Positions 47,288 to 56,013 of a DNA stretch of 64,000 nt are shown here, one piece after another. Positions within the stretch are counted from its first letter, which is position 1. Every line of letters begins with the position of its first letter. The stretch is taken from IMG/VR virus record IMGVR_UViG_3300045240_000051, positions 1 to 64,000 of that record; one strand, written 5' to 3'. The notes beneath the pieces were generated by a model. The model saw only the letters and a list, made by a program, of their open reading frames with translations, made no database searches and was not told the origin of the DNA. The translations under genes were made by a program, and so were the position numbers. This stretch comes from a virus.

Positions 47288-48402
47288 TGACTGTTATATC
47301 GCCGTATGATCTTGAGTTAGACGGCACCAAGGTTGGTTGGTGGAAAGATCGCGTGGAAGCATGGGAGCGCGGCGAGAAGTTTGCTCCTATTACAATGGAT
47401 GTAGCCTGGACCCGCCAGTGCAATGCTGCGTGCGTGTTTTGTTATGCCACGTTACAAGCTAGTCAAGGGGGCAAGATTGAGAAGAAGCACGCGTTTGATT
47501 TCTTGGATGATTGTGCCGAAATTGGTGTGCGGGGTGTGTCGCTTATCAGCGATGGCGAGAGCACTATTGTCCCATGGTTTGCCGACAGCATAGAGCATAT
47601 GGGGTTGCTTGGACTGAAAGCGGGTTGTAGTACTAACGGTGTACGGTTGAAGCGTCCGTTGCTGGAACGTATCCTCCCCCATATGACCTACTTGCGGTTT
47701 AATTTTAGTGCCGCGGATCAACCGCGGTATTCTGCGATCATGGGGTTGCAGAAGCGAGACTACGAACAGGTGCTGCAAAACGTTAAAGACGCTATGGAGA
47801 TAAAGCGGCGCGACAAGCTGCCGGTTACGATAAACATACAAATGGTCACCATGCCATCGTCGTTCGATCAAATTTTGCCGTTGGCGCGATTGTGCAGAGA
47901 CGTATTGCGCCCGGATTATTTGATCTATAAGCATTGCTCAAGTGATAGCGAGAACCAGCTAGGTATTGACTATTCTGAATATTCCAAGTGCCATGATGAT
48001 TTGCGCCGGGCAGAGGCTATGGGCGACGATGAATTTCGTGTTGCCGTTAAGTGGTCCAAGATAGAGAACGAGGGTAAGCGGGAATATTCAAAGTGTTTCG
48101 GGGCACCGTTCATCTTACAAATGAGCGGTAATGGTCTGATTGCCCCCTGCGGTATGCTGTTCAACAGAGAGTATGCTAAATTTCACATCGGCAACATTAT
48201 AAATGAGCGTTGGCGGGATATATTCAATTCTGATCGCTACTGGGAAGTTATTCGGTATCTGGCTAGTGACCAGTTTAACCCACAGAAGCGGTGCGGTGCC
48301 AACTGTTTGCAGCATCATACCAATGACTGGCTTTACAAGTTTAACCAGGGGCGCGTGCAGCTTCCGTCTTCTTCCATGCCAACCCACCCGGAGTTCATTT
48401 AA
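47287..48402 (+). CDS. Radical SAM enzyme with SPASM-like C-terminus
   Basis: Cys45-x3-Cys49-x2-Cys52 (CNAACVFC) binds the SAM-cleaving iron-sulfur cluster. The following SLISDGESTI and STNGVRL segments fit the TIM barrel. The C-terminal region contains CFGAPF, APCGMLF, a FHIGNI segment and CGANC, matching an auxiliary-cluster (SPASM/twitch) domain. Such enzymes modify peptides, sugars or small molecules by radical chemistry. The gene lies inside the sugar-decoration cassette. Confidence 0.9.
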   Translation: MTVISPYDLELDGTKVGWWKDRVEAWERGEKFAPITMDVAWTRQCNAACVFCYATLQASQGGKIEKKHAFDFLDDCAEIGVRGVSLISDGESTIVPWFADSIEHMGLLGLKAGCSTNGVRLKRPLLERILPHMTYLRFNFSAADQPRYSAIMGLQKRDYEQVLQNVKDAMEIKRRDKLPVTINIQMVTMPSSFDQILPLARLCRDVLRPDYLIYKHCSSDSENQLGIDYSEYSKCHDDLRRAEAMGDDEFRVAVKWSKIENEGKREYSKCFGAPFILQMSGNGLIAPCGMLFNREYAKFHIGNIINERWRDIFNSDRYWEVIRYLASDQFNPQKRCGANCLQHHTNDWLYKFNQGRVQLPSSSMPTHPEFI

Positions 48403-49061
48403 TGTGGTTTATGCCAACATACGGCCGTCCGCACCACCTGGAGCAGTTGGAGGCTTCCCCTGGCGGTATGCCGCCTTACGACGATTTTGTACTTCTGCTT
48501 ACCGAGTCTGATCCTAAGTTGGTGGGGTATGACAAATGGCCGTACCGAAAAATGATACGGCCTGCGCGTTCGCTTGGGGACCAACTCAGGTATATATTAC
48601 CGTGTTTCCCTAGAGAACGTAGCTACGGTATTTTGACAGACGATCATTACCCGCAGACCAAATACTGGTGGAATTTTATGGAAACGGCCGCTGGGGACCG
48701 GTTGCTTGCTATTGCTACGGCACCGGGGAGTACTGCGTCGTTGCCAGGAGAACCGTGTTTTGGTGGTGGCCTTGTGCGGGCTATGGGCAGCATAATGCCG
48801 CCGAAAGATGTGCATCACAACTCCACCGATGTTGTATGGAGAGAAATTGGGGATGCGTTTAAGTTGATTACGGTTGTTCCGGAAGCTGTTATTTTGGAAA
48901 AGCACCCTATACACGGCACCGCGGAAATGGACGATACTTACAAGCGGGGGGCGTTTAACCCGATGTTTAAGGACAATGATCCGGCCAACCACCACAAGTG
49001 GTCTGTCAGTAAGGCCCATGACGATATGTATACACGAATTAAAGTGTTTCTCGAAAATTAA
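48402..49061 (+). CDS. Putative glycosyltransferase, 219 aa
   Basis: The ATG overlaps the radical SAM stop. MWFMPTYGRPHHLEQL at the start and YGILTDDHYPQTKYWW in the middle (DD-x-H as metal and sugar-nucleotide site) resemble a GT-A type transferase, with a late HHNSTDVVWREIGDAF block. It is the last gene of the cassette. Acceptor unknown. Confidence 0.7.
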   Translation: MWFMPTYGRPHHLEQLEASPGGMPPYDDFVLLLTESDPKLVGYDKWPYRKMIRPARSLGDQLRYILPCFPRERSYGILTDDHYPQTKYWWNFMETAAGDRLLAIATAPGSTASLPGEPCFGGGLVRAMGSIMPPKDVHHNSTDVVWREIGDAFKLITVVPEAVILEKHPIHGTAEMDDTYKRGAFNPMFKDNDPANHHKWSVSKAHDDMYTRIKVFLEN

Positions 49062-49128
49062 CAGGTTATCTACTTTTGCCGGGTTAGATGGCCCCAAGGG
49101 TTTAGCTAGCCCTACAGGAGATTTTCCA

Positions 49129-49413
49129 ATGGCCAGTGGCGCAAAAAGTGGTTCCAAAGATACCGGTAGCGTTGCCGATCTAAAGGGCAGCGGTAAAGTT
49201 GACCGGCACGAAAAAACGCATAACGTAGAATTTGCCAAGGGCGGCAACACCAAGATGTTTGGCGAGCAAGCGGCCGGTGAACAGAAGCCGGAACACACCG
49301 GTAAGCAGCCTACGTCGGCTCCCGGTGCGGAGTTCGCCAAGGGCGGCAGTGGTAAGATGTTTGGCTTTACCGCGGCCCAGCCGGCCCAGTCGGGCATTAC
49401 GAGTGCTCGATAA
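49129..49413 (+). CDS. 94-aa small virion-type protein
   Basis: CAGGAG precedes ATG 49129. The product is Gly/Lys/Ser-rich with two related blocks, VEFAKGGNTKMFGE and AEFAKGGSGKMFGF. Small proteins with the 'FAKGG..KMFG' block occur among structural genes of many phages and may be minor head components. Confidence 0.7.
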   Translation: MASGAKSGSKDTGSVADLKGSGKVDRHEKTHNVEFAKGGNTKMFGEQAAGEQKPEHTGKQPTSAPGAEFAKGGSGKMFGFTAAQPAQSGITSAR

Positions 49414-49637
49414 TGGCCATCAAGGTCACAGGCGGTAAGGTTAAATCTGCGGGTGCTCCGGAAGGTAGAGAGTTTGCTTTGGGCACACGACCACCCAATT
49501 TGCGTGACTTTCCGATCCAGCGCACCATGCCTGTGAACAGCGGGGCTGGTACACGCAATTATGGTAAGGCCCAGCAAGGCCCACGTCAGCCGGCGTTTGG
49601 CGGCGGGTTTGGCACTACAGGCCAGATTGGAAGCTAA
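49413..49637 (+). CDS. 74-aa small virion-type protein
   Basis: The ATG overlaps the previous stop (TAATG). The product (MAIKVTGGKVKSAGAPEGRE, PPNLRDFPIQRTMPVN) is basic and Gly-rich with little predicted structure. Found between the decoration cassette and scaffold; probably a minor particle protein. Confidence 0.65.
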   Translation: MAIKVTGGKVKSAGAPEGREFALGTRPPNLRDFPIQRTMPVNSGAGTRNYGKAQQGPRQPAFGGGFGTTGQIGS

Positions 49638-49639
49638 CC

Positions 49640-49870
49640 ATGGTTTTCAAGAAAGATATTAAGCCGTTTTCCAAAGGCGGGGCAATTACCAAGCACCAGG
49701 GTAAGGGCTCGCAGATGGCTGCTATGCCAAATCGGAATACCTTGTCTGCGCTGCAACAGCCAGCAGGTCAGTCGATCAACAACTACGCAAAAGCCACCCC
49801 CATGGCTAACCCGACTGCCGGTGCTCCGGACGGTTTGGGTAGTGGGAGTTGGGCTGGAAACGGACAATAA
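49640..49870 (+). CDS. 76-aa small virion-type protein
   Basis: Starts 2 bases after the previous stop. The sequence (MVFKKDIKPFSKGGAITKHQ, AMPNRNTLSALQQPAGQS) is Gly/Gln/Asn-rich and likely disordered. Its stop overlaps the next ATG (TAATG). Confidence 0.65.
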   Translation: MVFKKDIKPFSKGGAITKHQGKGSQMAAMPNRNTLSALQQPAGQSINNYAKATPMANPTAGAPDGLGSGSWAGNGQ

Positions 49871-50079
49871 TGGCCCTTCCGCCTTCTCTTAAAGACACAA
49901 TAGAGCGTTTGAAGAATAACGCTGGCGAGGCGTACGATATTTTTGTTAACGCATTTGAAACCCATACCGCCGAAGTTACCGCCACGGTAATAATAGCCTC
50001 TCCTTCCGATGTGCAGAATAAGCAAGGACAGGCCCAAGAAGCGACTAAGTTGTTGAGGATGTTCAAAGAAGCCAAGTAA
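49870..50079 (+). CDS. 69-aa helical protein
   Basis: MALPPSLKDTIERLKNNAGE starts a mostly helical small protein ending KQGQAQEATKLLRMFKEAK. It directly precedes the scaffold gene and could be an assembly factor. Confidence 0.65.
   Translation: MALPPSLKDTIERLKNNAGEAYDIFVNAFETHTAEVTATVIIASPSDVQNKQGQAQEATKLLRMFKEAK
49976..49990. repeat. Dispersed palindrome copy 19 (N5)
   Basis: TTACC-GCCAC-GGTAA in the 69-aa gene, read as Val-Thr-Ala-Thr-Val. Confidence 0.8.
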
Positions 50080-50118
50080 GCCCGGACCGTATAGCCGTCC
50101 GCGCCAAAGGAGACGAAA

Positions 50119-51183
50119 ATGGCAGCGCCCCTTCCGCCTGTGGATACTAGTGTTTCACTCCCCCCGTCTGTGCTTAGAGCCGCGGAAGTAGCCAATGCAG
50201 CCCATGCGCAAGCGTACGGAGCCCCCGAACCGCAACCAGCAGCTACTGAACCAGCGCCAGCTAATGCAGGGTCACCTGACCCCGCCGCCCCGGCTACAGA
50301 GCCAGTCCAGCCACAACCCGTTGCCCAGCTCGCCGCTACACAACCCCAGTCAGAACCACAGCACCAGGAGCCCGTAGAGCCTGCGGAATGGGAGCATCGC
50401 TATCAGTCCATGAAGGGGCGCTTCGATCAATCGCAGCGCACTGTTGGATCGTTGCAGCAACAGCTTTCGGAGTTGGGAGACGAGCTTATTCGAACCCAGC
50501 AGTTAATAACGCAGCCCCGCCAACAGCAGCAACCGAATACACCGCCGCAGCCGGTTAGGGTATTGACAGACGAAGATCGTGCCAATTATGGTCCGGAGTT
50601 GCTGGATGTTATCCAGCGTGCTGCACGTGAAGCTATAGAGCCTGAAATCAATCAGGTTAGGCAGCAAAATCGTAATATAGCTCAAAGGGTTGCAACACAA
50701 ACGCAGCAAGGTGTTTACCAGACCCTTAGCGCCGAAATACCTAATTGGAACGAGATAAATAACAGTCCACGATTCAAGGCGTGGTGCCGTTTACCAGACC
50801 TTTACTCAGGGGTGGTACGTGGTAAGTTGTTAATGGACGCCTTCCAAGCCGCTAATGCGCCTCGGGTAGTCGCGTTCTTTAGGGGCTTCCTCGCAGAGGA
50901 AGTAGCCACGGGCCAGCAACCAGACCCGTCGGGCCAGCAGCAGCAAGAACCCGCTCCTGCACGGCAACCGGCGATCCCCCTGGAAACTCTTGCGGCTCCT
51001 GGTAGGGCGAAGCCGGCGACTGGGAACACTCCTGCGCCCGCGGATAAGCCGATTTACACACGCGCTCAAGTTGCCGGGTTTTACGATGACGTACGCAAAG
51101 GTGTGTACGCTGGTCGTGACGAAGACAAAAAGCGCGACGAGGCATTGATTTTCGCGGCCCAACGTGAGGGTCGCATTCGATAA
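50119..51183 (+). CDS. Capsid scaffolding protein
   Basis: AAAGGAG precedes the ATG. The N-terminal third is Pro/Ala/Gln-rich and disordered; a long coiled-coil region follows (RYQSMKGRFDQSQRTVGSLQ, QQQLSELGDELIRTQQ), and a charged C-terminus (RKGVYAGRDEDKKRDEAL) would contact coat protein. Composition and position immediately before the major capsid gene are typical of scaffolds. No protease gene was seen nearby. Confidence 0.8.
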   Translation: MAAPLPPVDTSVSLPPSVLRAAEVANAAHAQAYGAPEPQPAATEPAPANAGSPDPAAPATEPVQPQPVAQLAATQPQSEPQHQEPVEPAEWEHRYQSMKGRFDQSQRTVGSLQQQLSELGDELIRTQQLITQPRQQQQPNTPPQPVRVLTDEDRANYGPELLDVIQRAAREAIEPEINQVRQQNRNIAQRVATQTQQGVYQTLSAEIPNWNEINNSPRFKAWCRLPDLYSGVVRGKLLMDAFQAANAPRVVAFFRGFLAEEVATGQQPDPSGQQQQEPAPARQPAIPLETLAAPGRAKPATGNTPAPADKPIYTRAQVAGFYDDVRKGVYAGRDEDKKRDEALIFAAQREGRIR

Positions 51184-51222
51184 CCAGGGGCATGAGGGTG
51201 CCCCGCAATAAGGGGTAGTACC

Positions 51223-52233
51223 ATGCCTATCGGCTCTGGCGCATTTCCGGGTGCAACGTCTGGCTCAACACCGGCTATTTATCCGGTCGGTTCGAGCGGC
51301 AACAGCTTGCAGACTACCGGTTTCATTCCTGAAATCTGGTCTGGTAAGCTTGTTGAGAAATTCTATGCCAGCACTGTGTTGGCTGCAATCAGCAACACGG
51401 ACTATGAGGGTGAAATCAAGAACAAGGGTGACCGTGTGAAAATTCGCACGAAACCCACGATCACCATTCATACGTACGATGCCGACGGCTTGCTCGGTCT
51501 CGACCGTCCGACTGGTGGCACCGTGGAACTCTATATCTCCACGGGTAAGTACTTCTCGCTGATCCTCGACGACGTGATGGAAATTCAGAGCGATTTGAAC
51601 ATTCTGTCTATGTGGTCGGACGACGCAGCGCAGCAGCTTAAGATCACGGTTGACCAGGACGTTCTTGCCGGTATCGTCGGCGGAATGGCCGCGGCTAACC
51701 AGGGTACGGCGGCTGGTGTCATCACTGGCTCGTTGAACCTTGGTGCGCAGGGTTCTCCGCTTACGGTGGTTGGCCGTAACCCGGCTTCCGGTCAGGTGGA
51801 ACTGCTTGACGTGCTCATGCGTATGGGTCAGGTCCTGGACGAACAGAACATTCCGGAAGTCGGCCGATGGGTCGTCATGCCGGCTTGGGCTGGTCGCCAG
51901 ATCAAGCAGTCGGAACTTCGTCAGGCTTATCTGTCTGGAGATAGCGTGTCGATGCTGCGGAACGGCCGGCTTGGTATGGTGGATCGGTTCACGATCTACA
52001 TTTCGAACTTGCTGCCGAACAACAGTAACGACTCTGCCGCGTTCAACTCTGGTGAGTGGCCTATTTTCGCTGGCCACGCTCATGGTCTGACATTCGCGTC
52101 GCAGATTTCCAAGGTCGAAACGTTGAGATCAGAATTAACGTTCGGGCAAATCCTCCGTGGGTTGCAGGTTTATGGCTATCAAATTGTTGATGGTAAAGCG
52201 TTAGTTCAGGCACAGGTTACTCCTGGGTCCTAA
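51223..52233 (+). CDS. Major capsid protein (HK97-like fold)
   Basis: The 336-residue product starts MPIGSGAFPGATSGSTPAIY and has FIPEIWSGKLVEKFYASTVL, ISNTDYEGEIKNKGDRVKIR, DVMEIQSDLNILSMWSDDAA and WVVMPAWAGRQIKQSEL, the order seen in HK97-fold coat proteins of many podovirus-like phages. There is no long N-terminal delta domain, consistent with a separate scaffold. A strong terminator follows. Confidence 0.88.
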   Translation: MPIGSGAFPGATSGSTPAIYPVGSSGNSLQTTGFIPEIWSGKLVEKFYASTVLAAISNTDYEGEIKNKGDRVKIRTKPTITIHTYDADGLLGLDRPTGGTVELYISTGKYFSLILDDVMEIQSDLNILSMWSDDAAQQLKITVDQDVLAGIVGGMAAANQGTAAGVITGSLNLGAQGSPLTVVGRNPASGQVELLDVLMRMGQVLDEQNIPEVGRWVVMPAWAGRQIKQSELRQAYLSGDSVSMLRNGRLGMVDRFTIYISNLLPNNSNDSAAFNSGEWPIFAGHAHGLTFASQISKVETLRSELTFGQILRGLQVYGYQIVDGKALVQAQVTPGS

Positions 52234-52259
52234 CGGTTCAACCATTGCGAGTGGTGCAG

Positions 52260-52290
52260 ACGGCGGGGCTTGACACCCCGCCGTTTTTGT
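52260..52290 (+). terminator. Rho-independent terminator after the capsid gene
   Basis: CGGCGGGG and CCCCGCCG pair perfectly around CTTGACA, followed by TTTTTGTTT. It is the clearest intrinsic terminator in the window and probably limits read-through from the capsid gene. Confidence 0.85.
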
Positions 52291-52297
52291 TTATATA
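52270..52297 (+). promoter_or_regulatory. Promoter overlapping the terminator, for the HNH gene
   Basis: TTGACA lies in the terminator loop (52270-52275) and TATATA follows after 16 bases (TATATT after 18). The predicted start is about 20 bases before the HNH-gene ribosome site. Confidence 0.5.
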
Positions 52298-52322
52298 TTG
52301 GCATGACCCAAAGGAGATTACC

Positions 52323-52811
52323 ATGCCGTATAAAGACGCCGCCCAAAAACGTGCGAATAATGCTGCTTGGCGTGCTGCGCATCCGGATTATAATTGGCAC
52401 CGGGATAACCCTGAAAAATCAAAAACGCAATCTGATACGTACAGAAAAGAACATTTAACGCAATACGCAGAATACCAACGCAACTCGCGCGGTAGGCGGC
52501 CTAGAGAAACGTTGGTTGAACAAGCTAGAGGTAGGGCTAAACGAGACGGGCTCCCCTGCGATATAACCGTTGAATTATTGGAGTGGCCTACGCATTGCCC
52601 TGTACTAGGGGTAGAATTGGACTATACCCAAACGCCGCCAGGAGAACGGCGGATTAGAACGAATTCGCCTACGCTTGATCGCCGCGTAAATAAACTTGGG
52701 TATGTGAGGGGTAACGTGTTTGTAATTTCACACCGCGCCAATCGTATAAAATCCGACGCAACTGCTGCCGAGTTGAAAGCTGTTGCTGAATATGCGGCTA
52801 TTACCGTCTGA
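52323..52811 (+). CDS. HNH-type homing endonuclease
   Basis: AAAGGAG precedes ATG 52323. The N-terminal half is a basic helical repeat region (YRKEHLTQYAEYQRNSRG). The C-terminal half shows CDIT...CPVLGVELDY, SPTLDRRVNKLGYVRGNVF and ISHRANRIKSDATAAEL, the arrangement of phage free-standing HNH enzymes. It probably cuts related phage DNA near this site and spreads by homing. It lies between the capsid and head-completion genes, with its own promoter, as expected for an inserted element. Confidence 0.85.
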   Translation: MPYKDAAQKRANNAAWRAAHPDYNWHRDNPEKSKTQSDTYRKEHLTQYAEYQRNSRGRRPRETLVEQARGRAKRDGLPCDITVELLEWPTHCPVLGVELDYTQTPPGERRIRTNSPTLDRRVNKLGYVRGNVFVISHRANRIKSDATAAELKAVAEYAAITV

Positions 52812-52825
52812 TTAACGAATGGTTG

Positions 52826-52841
52826 TTACCGTCGGCGGTAA
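52826..52841. repeat. Dispersed palindrome copy 20 (N6), in a gene leader
   Basis: TTACC-GTCGGC-GGTAA, the only copy with a 6-base spacer. It lies between the HNH stop and ATG 52855. Confidence 0.65.
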
Positions 52842-52854
52842 CAGGACCGCCGAT

Positions 52855-53256
52855 ATGTCTGAACAACTCTGCACGGTGAAAGACTATATAGACGACGTGC
52901 GGACACTGGTTCAAGATAAACGCCAGCCGTATCGCTATGACGACACCAGCATGGTGCGGGCGCTTAATTTGGCGTTCCTTGAGGGGCGGCGCATTCGACC
53001 GGACCTGTATATTCATCGGGATGGTCTTAAGGTCCCACATTTCGAAAATCCATCCGATGAAGAAGTCCATATGGAGCAGCAGTTCCGGCTGGCGTTCGTG
53101 TTTGGCACTGCGTCGCATGTTCTCTTGAGGGACGAGGAGGACGTGCAGGATTTGCGTGCTAACTCGTTCGCCAATACTTTCAAGTACCTTCTTACCGGCG
53201 AGAAGCCGCCACAAGTTCAGGGTGGCACGCCTGGACCTGGAAGTGCCCAAAAATGA
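52855..53256 (+). CDS. Head-tail adaptor-like protein, 133 aa
   Basis: ATG 52855 has AGGA at 9 bases; an upstream in-frame ATG (52819) has no ribosome site. The product MSEQLCTVKDYIDDVRTLVQ, DDTSMVRALNLAFLEGRRI is mainly helical, like adaptor proteins placed between portal and tail. It is followed directly by the second head-completion protein. Confidence 0.7.
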   Translation: MSEQLCTVKDYIDDVRTLVQDKRQPYRYDDTSMVRALNLAFLEGRRIRPDLYIHRDGLKVPHFENPSDEEVHMEQQFRLAFVFGTASHVLLRDEEDVQDLRANSFANTFKYLLTGEKPPQVQGGTPGPGSAQK

Positions 53257-53927
53257 TAGCCACTCGCGACCTCGAACAATTTATGAACCAAGCCCGGATC
53301 AAGCTTCCGGGTGCGTCGGATATGGGCCTTAAGGCTGAACTGTACGACGTGCTGGATGAATTTTGTGACGAGAGCGGTGCGTGGCGTGAGGCACTTACGG
53401 TGCCAATCTTGGCCAAGACCAGCACCAATAACAACCTTAACTACCAGCTTGTTCCGCAAAACGATGGTATTATCATACGTCTAGTGGGCGTGTGGGACCC
53501 CTTGAACATTCCACAGCCAGCCTTCATGCCGACCAATGCCAGTGATGACGGCACTGAAATTGGACAGCTTCAACTGGTGAACCCAGTTAATCAGCCTCAG
53601 AATTTCACTGTTGCGGTAATCAAGACTGTTGTGTTGCCTAACGGTAAGGGCGAAGTGCCGGTGTTCGATCAAGTCTTATTTCGGCGCTACCATCGGTATT
53701 TGCTGGACGGCGTGCTTGGCAAGATGATGGGGCAGCTAAATAAATCTTTCTCCAATCCAACGCTTAGTATGTATCACTTGCGTAGATTTGAAAATGGCAA
53801 GGCCATGGCGCGGGTGCAGACCGAACGACAGAATACGCAGGGCGCGCAGGCGTGGTCGTTCCCGCAGACTTTTAGAGCGCGAGGCCAACGTGGCGGTGTA
53901 TCTACTGCTAACCCATCGCAGTTCTAA
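53253..53927 (+). CDS. Head completion or tail tubular-like protein, 224 aa
   Basis: Overlaps the adaptor gene by 4 bases. The N-terminus is helical (RDLEQFMNQARIKLPGASD); a strand-rich central domain (VPQNDGIIIRLVGVWDPL) is followed by FRRYHRYLLDGVLGKMMGQL and a basic end. Layout resembles podovirus tail tubular A or head-completion proteins. No precise family was proven. Confidence 0.65.
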   Translation: MIATRDLEQFMNQARIKLPGASDMGLKAELYDVLDEFCDESGAWREALTVPILAKTSTNNNLNYQLVPQNDGIIIRLVGVWDPLNIPQPAFMPTNASDDGTEIGQLQLVNPVNQPQNFTVAVIKTVVLPNGKGEVPVFDQVLFRRYHRYLLDGVLGKMMGQLNKSFSNPTLSMYHLRRFENGKAMARVQTERQNTQGAQAWSFPQTFRARGQRGGVSTANPSQF

Positions 53928-53938
53928 CGGAGTGATAG

Positions 53939-54349
53939 ATGCCATCGCCCACTAGTGAAAAAGTCGATATTGTTGTTTCAAACAACGCGACTTTTAATGA
54001 CAGCTTTTGGTTTGACCCACCGTATCCGTGGGGGGTTACGGGTGCGACTGGTCCAACGGGAACTAACTGGACTTTGACCGGTCAGAATTTTCGCTTGGAT
54101 ATTAAGGGGAACAAATACACGCAGGTTAACCCGTTGCTGTCTTTGTTCTCGACAAATGGGCAGATCGTGGTGGATGATGTTAACCAGCGGATACTTCATT
54201 TCAATGTGCCGGAAGCCACGCTTACCGCGGCGCTTATTCCTGGTGAGTATGAATACGATTTTGTCATGTACGACAATTCTAATCCGCCCGTGCGCGTGCA
54301 GTTGATGCACGGTAAATTTAGGGTGGACGAAGGAATTACAGGGGGCTAA
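53939..54349 (+). CDS. Virion beta-sandwich protein with short collagen insert, 136 aa
   Basis: The product (EKVDIVVSNNATFNDSFWFD, TLTGQNFRLDIKG, IPGEYEYDFVMYDNS) is like small immunoglobulin-type phage structural proteins. A GATGPTG stretch interrupts the first part. Probably a fibre base or adaptor. Confidence 0.65.
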   Translation: MPSPTSEKVDIVVSNNATFNDSFWFDPPYPWGVTGATGPTGTNWTLTGQNFRLDIKGNKYTQVNPLLSLFSTNGQIVVDDVNQRILHFNVPEATLTAALIPGEYEYDFVMYDNSNPPVRVQLMHGKFRVDEGITGG

Positions 54350-54350
54350 G

Positions 54351-54665
54351 ATGGTTGCTTATCCGGCTGGTCCAACTCCTGTATTCACGCGCCCTATTGT
54401 TATAGCAACAGGGTTCACCGGCCCTACTGGCCCTGGTGTTGGGTCTACCGGTCCTTCTGGAGCAACAGGCCCTACGTCGGCTACTGGCCCCATTGGCCAA
54501 ACTGGGCCCACTGGCGCTAACTTTTCCAGTTCGTTTTTGGCTGCGGGTGCGGGTGGCGCCACGCCGGTACTGTCTGTTGGTCCGACTGGTGTGCATTCCG
54601 CTGTGCAGGCTTGGTTGTCTATTACTGGCCCTGCGGGTACGCAAGTGTATATCCCTTGTTACTAA
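54351..54665 (+). CDS. Short collagen-like protein D
   Basis: About 15 Gly-x-y triplets (residues 22-60, rich in GPT and GPS) join a short head to a C-terminal domain (SSFLAAGAGGATPVLSVG, VQAWLSITGPAGTQVYIPCY). It is the fourth collagen-like gene and starts the second fibre group. Confidence 0.75.
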   Translation: MVAYPAGPTPVFTRPIVIATGFTGPTGPGVGSTGPSGATGPTSATGPIGQTGPTGANFSSSFLAAGAGGATPVLSVGPTGVHSAVQAWLSITGPAGTQVYIPCY

Positions 54666-54674
54666 GGTGCCTAA

Positions 54675-56012
54675 ATGCGTTTTGAAGTTGCCGACGAAGA
54701 AAGAGTTCTCGGGCGTCTAAATCAGGTTGTTGGCGACAGCCTACAGCATGAGATTGATTATTCGGAGTGGTTGCAGAAGGGCGAAGTACTTAGCGCGGTA
54801 TTTTTAACAGTTGATGCTGGCACGGCGACTGTTAGCAACCAGACTTATTTTCTAAACCAGAAAGCTGTTAGGTTTTTTCTTAACGGCGGGACACTTGGCG
54901 ATCAGTTCAATATTATAGTGTTTGCCACCACGTCGTTTGGCCAAAGCCGGTATGATAGTATTCATGTTGGTGTTGAAACGAATGGTGGTGCCGTTGTTTT
55001 GTCTTCTAACCAGCAGCTTATGTTGTCAATACAGGGGAATACGGGGCCCACTGGTATCGGTCCTACTGGTCCGTCGGGTGGTCCTACTGGTGCAACTGGT
55101 TCGTCTGTTACTGGTCCTACTGGCACGACCGGTAACACCGGTTCTACTGGGTGCACAGGAAACACTGGCCCTACTGGTGCGCAGGGCATACAGGGTATTC
55201 AAGGCGTAACTGGCCCCACGGGTAACACAGGAAACACTGGCCCTACTGGTGCGCAGGGCATACAGGGTATTCAAGGCGTAACTGGTTCTACGGGGAACAC
55301 CGGTAATACCGGTCCCACTGGGAGCATCGGTAACGCGGGCCCGACCGGTGCACAGGGCGTAACTGGCCCCACCGGTAACACCGGTCCCACTAGTAATACT
55401 GGTCCTACCGGTGCACAGGGCGCAGCGAGCACAGTTACTGGCCCCACTGGTAACACCGGTAACACCGGCCCTACTGGTGCGCAAGGTAACGCTGGGGCAG
55501 CGAGCACGGTTACTGGTCCTACCGGGTATACTGGAAATACGGGGAATACTGGCGCTGCTGGTCCTGCTGCCAATACCGGTGCAACAGGTCCGACAGGACC
55601 AATCGGCAATACAGGTAACACTGGTAACACTGGTAACACTGGCCCAACCGGGTTAAATAATAGCGGTACAGGGTGGGTTCCTACAGATCAAAGTGGGGCG
55701 GGTTTATCATTTACAAATGCTACTGGTACATATTCCCAAATTGGTAATTGGGTTTTTGTGGCAGGCGCGCTAACTTATCCTTCTACTGTTGACACCAGCG
55801 CGTCTAAAATATCGTTACCTGTTGCGGTGCCTAATACTTTATACGCTGCTGTCCCAGGGGTTTCTACTAATGCTTCTTCTGGCAGTGAAATAAGGGCGGT
55901 TCAAAATTCTTCCACCGCGGCGTTTGTGCTTATTGCTAGTGGCGCTGCGCTTACCAATGCTAATCTTACTAGCAGAGCAATAGAGTTTGCGTTGGCGTTT
56001 CCAGTGAGTTAA
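54675..56012 (+). CDS. Collagen-like fibre protein E with receptor-type C-terminus, 445 aa
   Basis: Residues 1-110 form a domain also present in the following tailspike ([38 protein letters not shown]). Residues about 115-325 are collagen triplets, partly in larger repeats of [16 protein letters not shown]. The C-terminal 110 residues ([31 protein letters not shown]) resemble distal fibre domains that contact receptors. Likely a long thin receptor fibre using the shared N-terminal domain for attachment. Confidence 0.82.
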   Translation: MRFEVADEERVLGRLNQVVGDSLQHEIDYSEWLQKGEVLSAVFLTVDAGTATVSNQTYFLNQKAVRFFLNGGTLGDQFNIIVFATTSFGQSRYDSIHVGVETNGGAVVLSSNQQLMLSIQGNTGPTGIGPTGPSGGPTGATGSSVTGPTGTTGNTGSTGCTGNTGPTGAQGIQGIQGVTGPTGNTGNTGPTGAQGIQGIQGVTGSTGNTGNTGPTGSIGNAGPTGAQGVTGPTGNTGPTSNTGPTGAQGAASTVTGPTGNTGNTGPTGAQGNAGAASTVTGPTGYTGNTGNTGAAGPAANTGATGPTGPIGNTGNTGNTGNTGPTGLNNSGTGWVPTDQSGAGLSFTNATGTYSQIGNWVFVAGALTYPSTVDTSASKISLPVAVPNTLYAAVPGVSTNASSGSEIRAVQNSSTAAFVLIASGAALTNANLTSRAIEFALAFPVS

Positions 56013-56013
56013 C

